A DNA stretch of 54,256 nucleotides from Crocinitomicaceae bacterium (GTDB lineage Bacteria > Bacteroidota > Bacteroidia > Flavobacteriales_D > Crocinitomicaceae): positions 1-54,256 of the forward strand of contig JAKMFD010000121.1 of NCBI GenBank assembly GCA_022425625.1, written 5' to 3'. Shown here one piece after another: positions 45,679-54,256 of this stretch. The notes under the pieces were generated by a model. It worked only from the letters and a program-made list of their open reading frames with translations. It did no database searches and was not told the origin of the DNA. A program made the position numbers and the translations under genes. How positions within the stretch are numbered: position 1 is the first letter of the stretch; the number at the start of each line of letters is the position of its first letter.

Positions 45679-45768
45679 ATTTATCTAGATAATGTGTTTA
45701 ACGGCACAAAGATGAATATTTTTACATAAAAATCGTGGATTAAGCGTTATTTTAAATTCTGTATTTAA

Positions 45769-46956
45769 TTATAATCCAGTTTTAATTGTAGTCTTACTTT
45801 TTGTTACATTAAAGCCAACATTTACACCTGCAATACCGCCACCTTTTCTCGATGAGTAGAAAATATTTACAGGAATATTTAATGCCCCAGCCTTGAATGT
45901 ACGACCAAAAGCCATCAAGAACATCGTTGAGACCCTAACCGCACCATCATTGTGCATCCAATCTTCCATTCCGGCCAGTTTTGCAACATTAACAGGATCA
46001 TTTCCATGAGCAATTACCTGCTGATTATATGAGATACTCGACGTTTCGTCATAATCAAATTCACTGCTCCAGTAATTATTCCACTCGCTCTCCGACTCCC
46101 AATTGTTATTAGAATCAAAAGAACCTCTGAGGGTTCTACTCAAAGTAAATCCGGGTCCGAAGGCAAATTCCCAACCTGCATCACCAAAACGGAAACCATT
46201 CAAAATAGACAAGGTCGGAAGAAATTGACCTTGTTCAAGACCAGAAACATTCAGTATAAATTCAGCCAAAGCAGAGAAATTATTTGTTCCCACATACTGG
46301 GCCTCCAACTGGTAACCAATCATCGAAACTGCTGGGAAAATATCAAGACCACCCTGTTGTTCAGAACGCATAGCATATTCATAAAAAGAACCTGTCATAA
46401 TACCAAGACCGACTCTCGGACCGGAATTGCTAACTTTCCCGACATTTGATTTAGTAATAATATCATTGTCAAATCTCAATTGCTCAACAAGCTCCTTGCC
46501 AGCAGGAATATCCAGCATTTCTTTTATTAACACTTCTGTCATTCTCTGAAGCTCTTTTTCTTGATTTGTGAATTCTTTTAAACCAGATTTATAAACTGAA
46601 TTATTTTTCACATCAATCATTTTTAACGAGATTGCGATTTTGTTCCCAAGTAGGTCATAGCTTCCCGTAATCATGTAATCTACACCTAACTTACCTCCAA
46701 AGTCAACTAGACATGTTTTGCTCAGGCAAGTTTTATAGGATTCATCTTGATCGTAAATCTCCTGCATATCAAAGACATCATAAACAGAGTATTTATTAAG
46801 CTTCGAAAGTTCTAAACGAATCATTTTAGCACACATGTCCGGAGTTGCGTACAAGCCATCAACATTTGGATTGGCTACAGCAATAGAAGAATTGCCTTGT
46901 GCAAAAGACCCAATCGAAAAGGAAATAAGTAATAATAGTAATAGTGACTTTTTCAT
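45769..46956 (-). CDS. Exported protein with CsgG/TolB-like N-terminal domain and barrel-like C-terminus
   Basis: 395 residues. Signal peptide at 1-19 (LLLLLLISFSIGSFAQ). Residues 20-160 resemble the CsgG/TolB-N fold: IAVANPNVDGLYATPDMCAKMIRLELSKLNKYSVYDVFDMQEI, a Cys pair in TCLSKTC, then LGVDYMITGSYDLLGNKIAISLKMIDVKNNSVYKS. The remaining part is strand-rich (LEAQYVGTNNFSALAEFILNVSGL, GWEFAFGPGFTLSRTL) and ends with IAGVNVGFNVTKSKTTIKTGL. This pairing is common in Bacteroidota envelope proteins of unknown role. Confidence 0.8.
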   Translation of the reverse strand: MKKSLLLLLLISFSIGSFAQGNSSIAVANPNVDGLYATPDMCAKMIRLELSKLNKYSVYDVFDMQEIYDQDESYKTCLSKTCLVDFGGKLGVDYMITGSYDLLGNKIAISLKMIDVKNNSVYKSGLKEFTNQEKELQRMTEVLIKEMLDIPAGKELVEQLRFDNDIITKSNVGKVSNSGPRVGLGIMTGSFYEYAMRSEQQGGLDIFPAVSMIGYQLEAQYVGTNNFSALAEFILNVSGLEQGQFLPTLSILNGFRFGDAGWEFAFGPGFTLSRTLRGSFDSNNNWESESEWNNYWSSEFDYDETSSISYNQQVIAHGNDPVNVAKLAGMEDWMHNDGAVRVSTMFLMAFGRTFKAGALNIPVNIFYSSRKGGGIAGVNVGFNVTKSKTTIKTGL

Positions 46957-46980
46957 TTTTATTTAATTTAAAATTCGAAA

Positions 46981-47010
46981 CAAATATAAACACTCAAACC
47001 CGAATACAAA
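46981..47010 (-). promoter_or_regulatory. Promoter of the CsgG/TolB-like gene
   Basis: On the minus strand: TTTG (47007-47010), 18-bp spacer, TATATTTG (46981-46988), an exact TAnnTTTG, 24 bp before the ATG. A second exact element, TATCTTTG, lies further up at 47013-47020 without an obvious -33 box. Confidence 0.65.
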
Positions 47011-47022
47011 CCCAAAGATATC

Positions 47023-47111
47023 AATTTAAAGGACTTTTAAAAACATATATTAAAATATATAAAACATTGATTTACAATTATTTAATTAGTAATTTAAAGG
47101 ACATTAAGGAC
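47023..47111. repeat. Direct repeats AATTTAAAGGAC in the 46957-47167 gap
   Basis: Perfect 12-bp copies at 47023-47034 and 47091-47102, with a partial third copy TTAAGGAC at 47104-47111. They lie between divergent promoters, spaced 68 bp centre to centre, and may be binding sites for a shared regulator. The rest of this 211-bp gap is AT-rich without a gene. Confidence 0.45.
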
Positions 47112-47167
47112 GCGTATATCGTACAGTTATTTAATGTATTTTTACTCATTACAACTTGTAAAAGGCT

Positions 47168-48664
47168 ATGGACTTAATAAAAGAGATCATTTTAACTTTA
47201 ACCGATGCGGACAAAAAAGAATTTGAGCAATTTTTATCACGTAAACGACCGGGGTCGACAAGAAAGGATGTTGAAATATTTCGCAAGCTATATGAACAAC
47301 ATAATTATTCTGGAAAGCAGAAGAACAATCTAAAAGGTGATCAAAATTACCACGCCCTTCGCAAAAGAATTAGCAAATCACTCACCAACTTCGTAATTCT
47401 AAAAAAGTCCATTGAAGAACAAAAAGAAAATAAAAGAGATGGAATGGTACTTCTGGTAAGCTACTTCATTGAAAGAAATAAGTTCAAGGCTGCGTGGGAG
47501 TTACTAGTTAAGGAGGAAAAAAACGCTGAAAAAGTAAATAATATTGAACTGAATTTGAAAATCCAGCGTTTAAAGCTATCTATTCTACCCTATTTCAACC
47601 AAGAGCTTTTTCCAAGTATTAAAAATAAAATGCTCGACCTTCAGACCAAACAATCAAAACTGGATGAATTCCAACTTTATTTTATTGAAATTAAAAACCA
47701 CCTAAAGTTGAAGATCGCGGAAGGCAGCGTAGAATCCCCTTCAGGTATTATCAAAAATGCCTTAAAACGCTATAAAACTCTCAAAACAGAATATAATAAC
47801 CCAATCATTCACCTCAAGGTAATAGAAATTATAAGGGCTGCGTATATTATAAATAAAAAGTTTAAAGTTTTTGCCGAGGTTGTCCAGAAATATTATGATG
47901 AATTTTCTAAAGAGGCCTTTGAGAATTCAAGCGAGATCAATACGTTCGCACAGATTGAATACATAATGTCTTATACTTTTTTAAATACCAGGAATTTTGA
48001 AAAATCAGAAAAGCATCTTGAAAAGCTCACAAATCTCATGCAACAAAGTGAGCTTGTTAAGCTTAATTTTCAAGGCCGTCACATGGCCATCAAGAGCTTT
48101 ATTCAAGTTTTTCAGCTTCAGATTAATGAGGCAATTGCATCTTCTGAAGATTTCTTATTAAAGGAGAAAAAGAAAATATCTATGCAGGAATACCTCAATC
48201 TTTCGTTAAATCTTTCTGGCTATTTAATAACTGTAGGTGCATATTCAAAAGCCATTAAAATTTTAAATTTCATGTCTGAATCAGACAACTATTATCAGAA
48301 AACTATGGGCAGAGAATGGCTTGTGCGAAAGGATATGATTTTAGCCATTGTACAAACTTCATTGGGAAATACTGAATATAGCCTAAAAATCATCAATAAT
48401 ATAGAAAAGAAACATAGCGACATGCTCAATACAGAGCAATACCGAATGGTTGGGCCCTTTATTAGCTTATTTAAGAATTACATCAAAAACCCTCACGAAG
48501 TAAACCAAGAAAAGCTTTCAGATTTTGAAGAAAAAATCAAGCTGAAAAAAGACCGCGTATTTCGTGATCCCCGACTGATTATTTTCTACGCTTGGATGCG
48601 TTCGAGGTATACGAAAAAAGATGCCTATGACATCTTAATAGAAGAATACGAAAGAATAACATAA
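47168..48664 (+). CDS. Large alpha-helical (TPR-like) protein of unknown function
   Basis: 498 residues, no signal peptide or membrane segment, rich in Lys, Glu, Leu and Ile. The N-terminal 75 residues form a compact helical unit (LTDADKKEFEQFLSRKRPGSTRKDVEIFRKLYEQ then HALRKRISKSLTNFVILKKSIEE). The rest is a series of paired amphipathic helices typical of tetratricopeptide-like solenoids, for example FLNTRNFEKSEKHLEKLTNLM and TVGAYSKAIKILNFM. Such proteins mediate protein interactions; no motif names a partner. Convergent with the next gene (6 bp apart). Confidence 0.75.
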   Translation: MDLIKEIILTLTDADKKEFEQFLSRKRPGSTRKDVEIFRKLYEQHNYSGKQKNNLKGDQNYHALRKRISKSLTNFVILKKSIEEQKENKRDGMVLLVSYFIERNKFKAAWELLVKEEKNAEKVNNIELNLKIQRLKLSILPYFNQELFPSIKNKMLDLQTKQSKLDEFQLYFIEIKNHLKLKIAEGSVESPSGIIKNALKRYKTLKTEYNNPIIHLKVIEIIRAAYIINKKFKVFAEVVQKYYDEFSKEAFENSSEINTFAQIEYIMSYTFLNTRNFEKSEKHLEKLTNLMQQSELVKLNFQGRHMAIKSFIQVFQLQINEAIASSEDFLLKEKKKISMQEYLNLSLNLSGYLITVGAYSKAIKILNFMSESDNYYQKTMGREWLVRKDMILAIVQTSLGNTEYSLKIINNIEKKHSDMLNTEQYRMVGPFISLFKNYIKNPHEVNQEKLSDFEEKIKLKKDRVFRDPRLIIFYAWMRSRYTKKDAYDILIEEYERIT

Positions 48665-48670
48665 ATAAAT

Positions 48671-49264
48671 TTAAAAAAACTCTAGGTTAATCCAGAAAGC
48701 AATTTGACCAGCGAGTCCAATTCCAATCCCCTTGGCTAAATTTAAATACCGTTTTCTTTTCATTCCTTTTCTTAAAGCCTCTTTAGATAAATCTCTATCT
48801 GAACCTGCAATATCGGAATGTAATTTAAAATAATCATCTATAACGGTTTGTTCTCTTTTACGAATACGCTTGGTGGAAGTCGTATTTGTTATAACAACGC
48901 TCAAAGAGGCAACGGGTATAGCTACCAAACCAATTACGGGAAGACCAATCCATAAAGCTTTTGAAACTACTTTAACAGGATCTTTATAATGCGCTGTGCC
49001 ATAAGCTTCAGCTGACATTTCAGAAATTAATTGCTCACGGTTGTTGAGCGGATCAATAGTATTATTAGATGTGCTACTATCTGAATTCGAAAGCCATGGA
49101 TTGTTCGATTGATTTATTACTTTTTTGTTGATTTGGCTTTGTCGCCCAGGTTTTAAGGACGACTCCTTCTCCCATGGATTCGTACTTTTATTGAGCCACG
49201 GATTCTCTTGTGCAAATGTCACAAAAGTCCCAAAAAAAAGAACAACAAGGAAATAGCGCATCAT
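48671..49264 (-). CDS. Exported protein with repeated NPW motifs, unknown
   Basis: 197 residues from the ATG at 49264 (ATG 49261 is equally possible). Both lie downstream of a good promoter at 49300-49330; an ATG at 49336 lies upstream of that promoter and is rejected. Signal peptide MRYFLVVLFFGTFVTFAQ, then three NPW-containing repeats (NPWLNKS, NPWEKES, NPWLSNS) within 50 residues, a Ser/Asn-rich linker, one membrane segment (WIGLPVIGLVAIPVASLSVVI), a charged segment, and a final hydrophobic end (GIGLAGQIAFWINLEFF). No family recognised. Confidence 0.72.
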   Translation of the reverse strand: MMRYFLVVLFFGTFVTFAQENPWLNKSTNPWEKESSLKPGRQSQINKKVINQSNNPWLSNSDSSTSNNTIDPLNNREQLISEMSAEAYGTAHYKDPVKVVSKALWIGLPVIGLVAIPVASLSVVITNTTSTKRIRKREQTVIDDYFKLHSDIAGSDRDLSKEALRKGMKRKRYLNLAKGIGIGLAGQIAFWINLEFF

Positions 49265-49299
49265 AACAATTAGGAGTGAATCAATACTTTTTATAAAAC

Positions 49300-49330
49300 C
49301 AAAGATGTAACATAGTTCAGAGTAATCAAA
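49300..49330 (-). promoter_or_regulatory. Promoter of the NPW-repeat gene
   Basis: On the minus strand: TTTG (49327-49330), 19-bp spacer, CATCTTTG (49300-49307), one mismatch from TAnnTTTG. Predicted start about 30 nt before the chosen ATG. Confidence 0.55.
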
Positions 49331-49420
49331 GCTCAATATGAAATTAACTAAACATATTTTTCTCTATTGAGCAAAAATAAAAATCTGATTATCAGGTAAT
49401 TAATTATAAAAAAAAGGATA

Positions 49421-50407
49421 TTAATTATTAATATATCCTACCATTAATTTTGCAATTTGAACTGCATTTGTAGCCGCTCCTTTTCTAAGATTATCGGCAA
49501 CAATCCAAAGGTTCAAAGACTTAGGCTGAGAAGCGTCTCGACGTATTCTACCTACAAAAACATCATTTTTACCATGCGCATTAATAGGCATAGGATATAG
49601 AAGTTCACTTGGCTCATCTTGAACCGTTAATCCAGGCATCTCAGATAATAAACTTTTTATTTCTTCAATTTCGTACTCATTTTCAAATTCGATATTCACG
49701 GCTTCTGAGTGACCTCCTATAACTGGTATGCGCACCGCAGTTGCACTTACCTCTATACTTGAATCGATAATTTTTTTTGTTTCATTCGTTAGCTTCATTT
49801 CCTCCTTGGTGTAATCATTATCCAAGAAAACATCACATTGAGGAATACAATTTCTATCTATAGGATATGGATAAGCTTTTTCACCATCAATAGAATGACG
49901 TTCGGCCTCCATTTGCCTTACAGCCTTAACACCTGTGCCGGATATAGATTGATATGTTGAAACAATAACTCTCTTAATTTTAAACCTATCATGAAGTGGT
50001 TTAAGCACCATTACAAGTTGAATTGTACTGCAGTTTGGATTAGGTATTATTTTATCTAAAGCAGATAGTATTTGTCCATTAACTTCAGGAACTATTAGTT
50101 TTTTTGATGGATCCATTCGCCAAAAAGATGAATTATCTATCACAATTGTTCCTTTAGACGCAAATTTTGGAGCCCATTTCTCCGAAACAGAACCGCCAGC
50201 TGAAAAAATGGCAATATCTGGAGACAATTCGATAGCCGTTTCAAGGGATACAATTTCAATATCATTATCATTAAACTGAATCGATTTTCCAACAGAATTT
50301 GCTGAGGCCACAGGAATCAGTTGAGAAATATTCAACGCTTCCTCGCTAAGCACTTCCAACATAACCTTACCAACCATTCCGGTTACTCCAATAATAGCTA
50401 ATTTCAT
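49421..50407 (-). CDS. asd: Aspartate-semialdehyde dehydrogenase
   Basis: Reduces aspartyl phosphate to aspartate semialdehyde for lysine/diaminopimelate, threonine and methionine synthesis. 328 residues. NADP-binding GVTGMVGKVMLEVL, the nucleophile Cys126 in IPNPNCSTIQL, TYQSISGTGVKAVRQM, and the substrate-binding RIPVIGGHSEAVNIEF segment are present. Single gene, divergent from the large surface protein with a 71-bp gap. Confidence 0.97.
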   Translation of the reverse strand: MKLAIIGVTGMVGKVMLEVLSEEALNISQLIPVASANSVGKSIQFNDNDIEIVSLETAIELSPDIAIFSAGGSVSEKWAPKFASKGTIVIDNSSFWRMDPSKKLIVPEVNGQILSALDKIIPNPNCSTIQLVMVLKPLHDRFKIKRVIVSTYQSISGTGVKAVRQMEAERHSIDGEKAYPYPIDRNCIPQCDVFLDNDYTKEEMKLTNETKKIIDSSIEVSATAVRIPVIGGHSEAVNIEFENEYEIEEIKSLLSEMPGLTVQDEPSELLYPMPINAHGKNDVFVGRIRRDASQPKSLNLWIVADNLRKGAATNAVQIAKLMVGYINN

Positions 50408-50456
50408 ATCTGCATTAATTCTTTAATTGATTCCTCAACCTTGGTCGTAAAATTAA

Positions 50457-50475
50457 TATATTTGAATACATTCAA
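50457..50475 (+). promoter_or_regulatory. -7 element and overlapping inverted repeat in the asd/surface-protein gap
   Basis: TATATTTG (50457-50464) matches TAnnTTTG, 14 bp before the ATG at 50479. It overlaps an inverted repeat TTGAAT-AC-ATTCAA (50462-50475), which would cover the transcription start and might bind a regulator. No -33 box at standard spacing is obvious. Confidence 0.45.
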
Positions 50476-50478
50476 TAT

Positions 50479-53049
50479 ATGCACCATAATTTAGTATCTG
50501 TTTTTACGTTTATTTGCTTTTTTTCAATGTCTCAAATCACTGATGATTTCTCAGACGGAGATTTCTTAAACAATCCAGGTTGGTCTGGCTCAACAAACGA
50601 CTTCATCGTAAATTCAGATTTAAATCTTCAATTAAACAATACAGAGGCAGCATTATCATTCCTGAGCATAGAAAACAACCTTAACCCTCAGAATAACAAT
50701 GAATGGCGGTTTTGGATCAAGCAAGCGTTCTCTCCGTCCTCAGCAAATTATGGTAGATTCTTTTTAAGCGCGGATAATCCGGATCTTAGCTTGTGTTTAA
50801 ACGGTTATTACCTTCAGCTGGGCGAATCAGGCACAAGTGATGCCCTTCGGCTATTCCATCTAGATAATGGAAATCCAATCGAAATTTGTGCTGGCGAACC
50901 TGGATTAATTTCAAGTAGCTTTGAAATAGGCATTAAAGTCATACGTTCGGATATAGGGGAATGGTCCTTGTTTTGTGATTATAATGGAGGGACAAATTAT
51001 ACTTTAGTAGGCGCTGAAATCAGTAACGGACCTTTTGACCAAGCATATTCTGGACTGGCTTGCACGTATACCGTTAGCAATGCCACGAAATTCTACTTTG
51101 ACGATATTTATATAGGTCAAGAAGAGCTTGATCTTACACCACCGAATTGTGTCTCAGCAGATGTTATAAATCCACAAAACATAGACCTGACATTCAATGA
51201 GGCTGTTGATCAGACTTCCGCAGAAAACTTATCGAACTATGTATTAAATCCTTCTATAACATTCAGTGATGCGAGCATTGACGCGGAATCCCCAAATACA
51301 ATTCATCTTACTTTATCCAATCCATTAGTGAATGGTGATAGCTATGAACTTTCAATTCAGAATATTGAAGATCTTGAGGGCAATGTAAGTATTCAGCAAA
51401 GCTTTAATATAAGCTATTTAATAGGGGAAATTCCAGAAAAGGGAGACGTTATTATTACGGAATTCTTCCCAGATCCAACCCCTTCTGTTGGACTTCCTGA
51501 ATGCGAATTTGTTGAAATTTATAATACTTCAGAAAAAATATTTGACTTAAGCGACTGGAAACTCAATGATGCAAGCTCATCAGGTACCATTCAAGAAGGT
51601 TGGTTGCTTCCAAATACGTATGCAGTACTTTCTGCAGCTGCAAATATGGATTCTTTTGAGGTAATCTTTGCTGTAAGTAGTTTTCCAAGTCTAAACAATG
51701 CAGGTGATGATATCCTAATTTATAGTTCAAATAATATTTTGATTGATGCATTGAGCTACACAGATGAATGGTATCTAGATAGTGAAAAAGAAAATGGTGG
51801 GTATTCACTTGAACGCATAAATCTAAATGATCCATGTTCTGACGCGTTAAATTGGTCCGCTTCTAATGCAAATATTGGCGGAACACCAGGTCAACAAAAT
51901 TCAATCTATAACAATGAAGCTGATTTGAATCCAGCAAATATCACCAACCTCCTGGCTCTTGCACCTAATTATCTTGAAATTGAATTTAATGAAGGCATTG
52001 ACTCAAGTTCATTACAAGGATTAAGTTTTGTATCTAATCCTGCGTTAACACTGTCAAACATATATATTGAAAGCATCTATTCAAATATGCTCATATTGAC
52101 CTTTAATGAAACCTTAAATACAAGTGAGGTATACACATTCGAGCTTGAAAACCTCCAAGATTGTTGGCTAAACACGGCTCCAATATCGGGCTCTTTTGCG
52201 CTTCCAGAAATTGCAAGCCCTGGAGACCTTATCATCAATGAAATATTAACAAACCCATACAGTGGTGGTGAAGACTGGGTAGAGTTATACAATAACTCTG
52301 ATAAATTTATAGATCTATTTCAATGGCAATTTGCAAATTATCAAAGTGATACATTATCCAACTTCAAGAGTATAGATATGCATAAAATTGTGGAGCCTGG
52401 AAATTTTGTTGTCATTGGAGAAGACCCAAACTTCGTTATTGAAAACTATCCAAATCACGATCCCGAAACATTTATAATAAATGACCTGCCAAGCTATGCA
52501 AATGATTCTGGAACCGTTGTTTTAATTCAAGGTAGCTCAATCATGGATCAAGTGCCATACAATGATGACTGGCACCTAAGTGTCATAGATGACCTAAATG
52601 GAGTCTCATTAGAACGTATTGACCCTTCGGGAGAAACAGATAACTCTTTTAATTGGCATTCCGCTGCACAAGATATTGGGTTTGGTACACCAGGATTAGA
52701 AAACTCACAATTCATTTCAGCAGTTTACTCCGGAGACTTTTCCTTCACCAACGCGATATTTTCTCCTGATAATGACGGGTATCAAGATGTTCTTCAAGTC
52801 AATTATTTGCTAGAATCAGAAGGGCTTATAGGTCAGGTGAGTATTTTCGACGATAAAGGAAGACCAATAAAAGCTTTATTTCAAAATCTTCTTTTGGGCA
52901 CCTCAGGTTCTTTCAGTTGGGATGGTATCGCAGACGATAACCAGAAAAGTTCAATAGGTACTTACATAATGGTTTTTGAGGCCTTTTCAACAGATGGAAG
53001 TGTATTCTTTACGAAAGTAAAGGCTTTTACTTTAGCTGGTAAAATCTAA
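50479..53049 (+). CDS. Large secreted surface protein with two lamin-tail domains
   Basis: 856 residues. N-terminal signal-like segment (LVSVFTFICFFSMSQ), a lectin/LamG-like region to about 210 (LQLNNTEAALSFLSI; FYFDDIYIG), and two Ig-like SbsA-type domains that recur before each lamin-tail domain (from 215 and 480). The lamin-tail domains start near 320 (GDVIITEFFPDPTPSVG) and 578 (GDLIINEILTNPYSGGEDWVELYNNS). The C-terminus from about 755 is a FlgD/CHU_C-like Ig fold with SPDNDGYQD, as in proteins exported by the type IX secretion system. Likely a cell-surface or secreted protein; its ligand is unknown. Confidence 0.85.
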   Translation: MHHNLVSVFTFICFFSMSQITDDFSDGDFLNNPGWSGSTNDFIVNSDLNLQLNNTEAALSFLSIENNLNPQNNNEWRFWIKQAFSPSSANYGRFFLSADNPDLSLCLNGYYLQLGESGTSDALRLFHLDNGNPIEICAGEPGLISSSFEIGIKVIRSDIGEWSLFCDYNGGTNYTLVGAEISNGPFDQAYSGLACTYTVSNATKFYFDDIYIGQEELDLTPPNCVSADVINPQNIDLTFNEAVDQTSAENLSNYVLNPSITFSDASIDAESPNTIHLTLSNPLVNGDSYELSIQNIEDLEGNVSIQQSFNISYLIGEIPEKGDVIITEFFPDPTPSVGLPECEFVEIYNTSEKIFDLSDWKLNDASSSGTIQEGWLLPNTYAVLSAAANMDSFEVIFAVSSFPSLNNAGDDILIYSSNNILIDALSYTDEWYLDSEKENGGYSLERINLNDPCSDALNWSASNANIGGTPGQQNSIYNNEADLNPANITNLLALAPNYLEIEFNEGIDSSSLQGLSFVSNPALTLSNIYIESIYSNMLILTFNETLNTSEVYTFELENLQDCWLNTAPISGSFALPEIASPGDLIINEILTNPYSGGEDWVELYNNSDKFIDLFQWQFANYQSDTLSNFKSIDMHKIVEPGNFVVIGEDPNFVIENYPNHDPETFIINDLPSYANDSGTVVLIQGSSIMDQVPYNDDWHLSVIDDLNGVSLERIDPSGETDNSFNWHSAAQDIGFGTPGLENSQFISAVYSGDFSFTNAIFSPDNDGYQDVLQVNYLLESEGLIGQVSIFDDKGRPIKALFQNLLLGTSGSFSWDGIADDNQKSSIGTYIMVFEAFSTDGSVFFTKVKAFTLAGKI

Positions 53050-53058
53050 ATTTAGCTC

Positions 53059-53520
53059 ATGAAAAATCTTTGTGCTCTTTTGTTCACATTTACAGTGCTC
53101 TGTGCAACTGGTCAAGAATATAAAACTGCTTTCGGCATCAAAGGGGGATACCCTGGCTTTGGCAGTCTAAACGCAAAACATTTTCTCTCTGAAAATACTG
53201 CTCTAGAAGCCTCATTTGGTCCATTCTCTAGAGAAAACTACGGTAGTGGAGTGTTTTTAATTGCTGATTATGAAATTCAAAACAGCCTAGAATCACATTT
53301 TTCATGGTACTATGGGGGTGGTGGATTGATGGGATTCACCTCTAATGGATTAGGAACCTCTAATATTCACTTTGGAATCAATACGACAGTGGGACTTGAA
53401 TATACATTCGAAGATTTACCAATTAACTGTTCAATAAATACGGGTCCTATTATTTTCATTACACCTGTAGTAAAACTCAATTGGGGAGGTGGCCTTGCCA
53501 TACGTTATGCAATTAGATAA
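53059..53520 (+). CDS. Small outer-membrane barrel-like protein
   Basis: 153 residues. Signal peptide at 1-18 (LCALLFTFTVLCATGQ). The mature chain has alternating hydrophobic strands with turns (TAFGIKGGYPGFGSLNAKHFL; YGSGVFLIADYEIQ; SHFSWYYGGGGLMGF; IHFGINTTVGLEYTF; INCSINTGPIIFI; LNWGGGLAIRYAIR), consistent with a compact OmpA/OmpX-like eight-strand barrel. It begins 9 bp after the lamin-tail gene, so it may be cotranscribed. Overlaps the next frame by 14 bp. Confidence 0.75.
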   Translation: MKNLCALLFTFTVLCATGQEYKTAFGIKGGYPGFGSLNAKHFLSENTALEASFGPFSRENYGSGVFLIADYEIQNSLESHFSWYYGGGGLMGFTSNGLGTSNIHFGINTTVGLEYTFEDLPINCSINTGPIIFITPVVKLNWGGGLAIRYAIR

Positions 53521-54256
53521 AAATAGAATTTCAACAGGGTCGAAAAATTGGATTCGATATTTCTTTCATTTGCATGAAGAGGGTTTGCTATCTATTGGAT
53601 TTAAATTTAAATCCAACTCATTTGAGGATACTCTGCACTATATCTTCAATAAAACAGGTATACTTTACGGGACAGCGCTTTCTAATTTATACACAAGTCA
53701 TAAGTTTGTTGCACACCTAACCAAGGAAGAAAAGCTAAAACTCCTGCTTTTTGAAAATCTATTTTACGTCTATCAAAACCATCAGCTAAAAGGAGCAATA
53801 GATTACGATGCCTTTCTGGTTTCACTTGATGATTTTTATGATAAATTCCAAACCAAAATATCACCATGGGAATTTGATTTTGATAAGAAAATAGAACTTA
53901 AACTCGAAAAAATACTGTCAGAAAGGGTAAAAATTAAATCGAATCTAGCGAAAGGTAATTATTGGCTTAATCAAAGTGCAAATGGACTCGTTTTTATAGA
54001 TGTTTTATTATATGCAGGGTTTTTAAAAAATGAAGAAATAGATCTTGTTCAGCAATATGATGACTTCGTATTAAAGCTTTTACGCTTTCTAACTGAGGCG
54101 GCGTATGGAGATGGTAAAATCGAAGAGAAAGAGAAACGACTTCTTTACTACCTGCTCTCCTCAAGCCATCTTAATACGGAGCAGAAAGACATGGTCAAGA
54201 TATGGATCAATAATGAAAAGGATAAAACCAACATAGATAAGCTGAACCAAGATAAC
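53507..54256 (+). CDS. TerB-like protein, cut by the window end (partial)
   Basis: An open frame of exactly 250 codons runs from ATG 53507 to the last base with no stop, so the C-terminus is missing. No signal peptide; mixed helices. Near residues 200-232 it reads LRFLTEAAYGDGKIEEKEKRLLYYLLSSSHL, matching the TerB (tellurite-resistance B/DjlA) helical pattern of small-residue, Asp-Gly, then Glu-x3-Arg/Lys. The N-terminal 190 residues are not recognised. TerB domains occur in stress and metal-response proteins at the membrane. It overlaps the previous gene by 14 bp. Confidence 0.7.
   Translation, partial: MQLDKNRISTGSKNWIRYFFHLHEEGLLSIGFKFKSNSFEDTLHYIFNKTGILYGTALSNLYTSHKFVAHLTKEEKLKLLLFENLFYVYQNHQLKGAIDYDAFLVSLDDFYDKFQTKISPWEFDFDKKIELKLEKILSERVKIKSNLAKGNYWLNQSANGLVFIDVLLYAGFLKNEEIDLVQQYDDFVLKLLRFLTEAAYGDGKIEEKEKRLLYYLLSSSHLNTEQKDMVKIWINNEKDKTNIDKLNQDN

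Noticed and set aside
46944-47177. 77-codon open frame across the 46957-47167 gap
   Set aside because: Lys/Ile/Tyr-rich composition of random AT-rich DNA, overlaps promoter elements and both neighbouring genes.
49265-49336. Longer start at 49336 for the NPW-repeat protein
   Set aside because: It lies upstream of a good TTTG-N19-CATCTTTG promoter and would bury the signal peptide behind 24 residues.

Overview
The window is a chromosomal segment of an AT-rich member of the Bacteroidota, most likely order Flavobacteriales. The evidence is the rpsM-rpsK-rpsD-rpoA-rplQ-carA-eno gene order, the gliding-motility genes gldF and gldG, a DNA polymerase III alpha subunit fused to a proofreading exonuclease, a SusC-type TonB receptor, many small beta-barrel proteins with 'FAQ'-like signal peptides, and recurrent TAnnTTTG promoter elements. 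Genes are densely packed, with many 1-8 bp stop/start overlaps. I see no tRNA, rRNA, insertion sequence, prophage or CRISPR array.

Layout. 1-2737: end of the ribosomal protein/RNA polymerase alpha operon, closed by a 30-bp palindromic terminator. 2856-6031: carA, eno, a small exported protein and a Nudix hydrolase. 6021-6911 (minus): 3-hydroxyacyl-CoA dehydrogenase. 7002-16365: a surface-polysaccharide locus with a Wzx-like flippase, two Wzy/WaaL-like membrane proteins, a GT-B-like protein, a WbuB-like GT4, a DegT aminotransferase and an initiating sugar transferase, ending in a glycine-rich collagen-like lipoprotein. 21880-16385 (minus): a six-gene run phoH-purC-panB plus a FecBCD/BtuFCD-type ABC importer. 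21977-26730: SAM hydrolase-like protein, monooxygenase-like protein, gldF, gldG and a GldG-linked membrane-anchored protein. 26731-27026: a non-coding stretch with a nested inverted repeat and a probable small structured RNA. 27027-29684: beta-barrel protein, Nif3-like protein and C4 zinc-ribbon protein. 34094-29721 (minus): dnaE. 34202-37942: glycerol utilisation genes glpK-glpD-glpF.

41542-37937 (minus): a TPP riboswitch ahead of a TonB receptor, then a barrel protein. 41576-41818: pterin dehydratase. 45678-42444 (minus): a tight four-gene operon (extended SDR, CPBP-like membrane protein, classical SDR, polytopic membrane protein) that looks like an uncharacterised lipid-modifying system. 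45769-49264: a CsgG/TolB-like exported protein, a helical-repeat protein and an NPW-repeat protein. 50407-49421 (minus): asd. 50479-54256: a large lamin-tail surface protein, a barrel protein and a TerB-like protein cut by the window end.

Most of the window is conserved housekeeping. The most unusual points are the small RNA candidate and adjacent nested palindrome at 26.7-27.0 kb, the 42.4-45.7 kb operon, two 8-bp G/C homopolymers inside polysaccharide genes (possible phase variation), and the collagen/poly-GGX lipoprotein whose start overlaps the sugar transferase by 74 bp. No function here is proven; family assignments rest on motifs read by eye.
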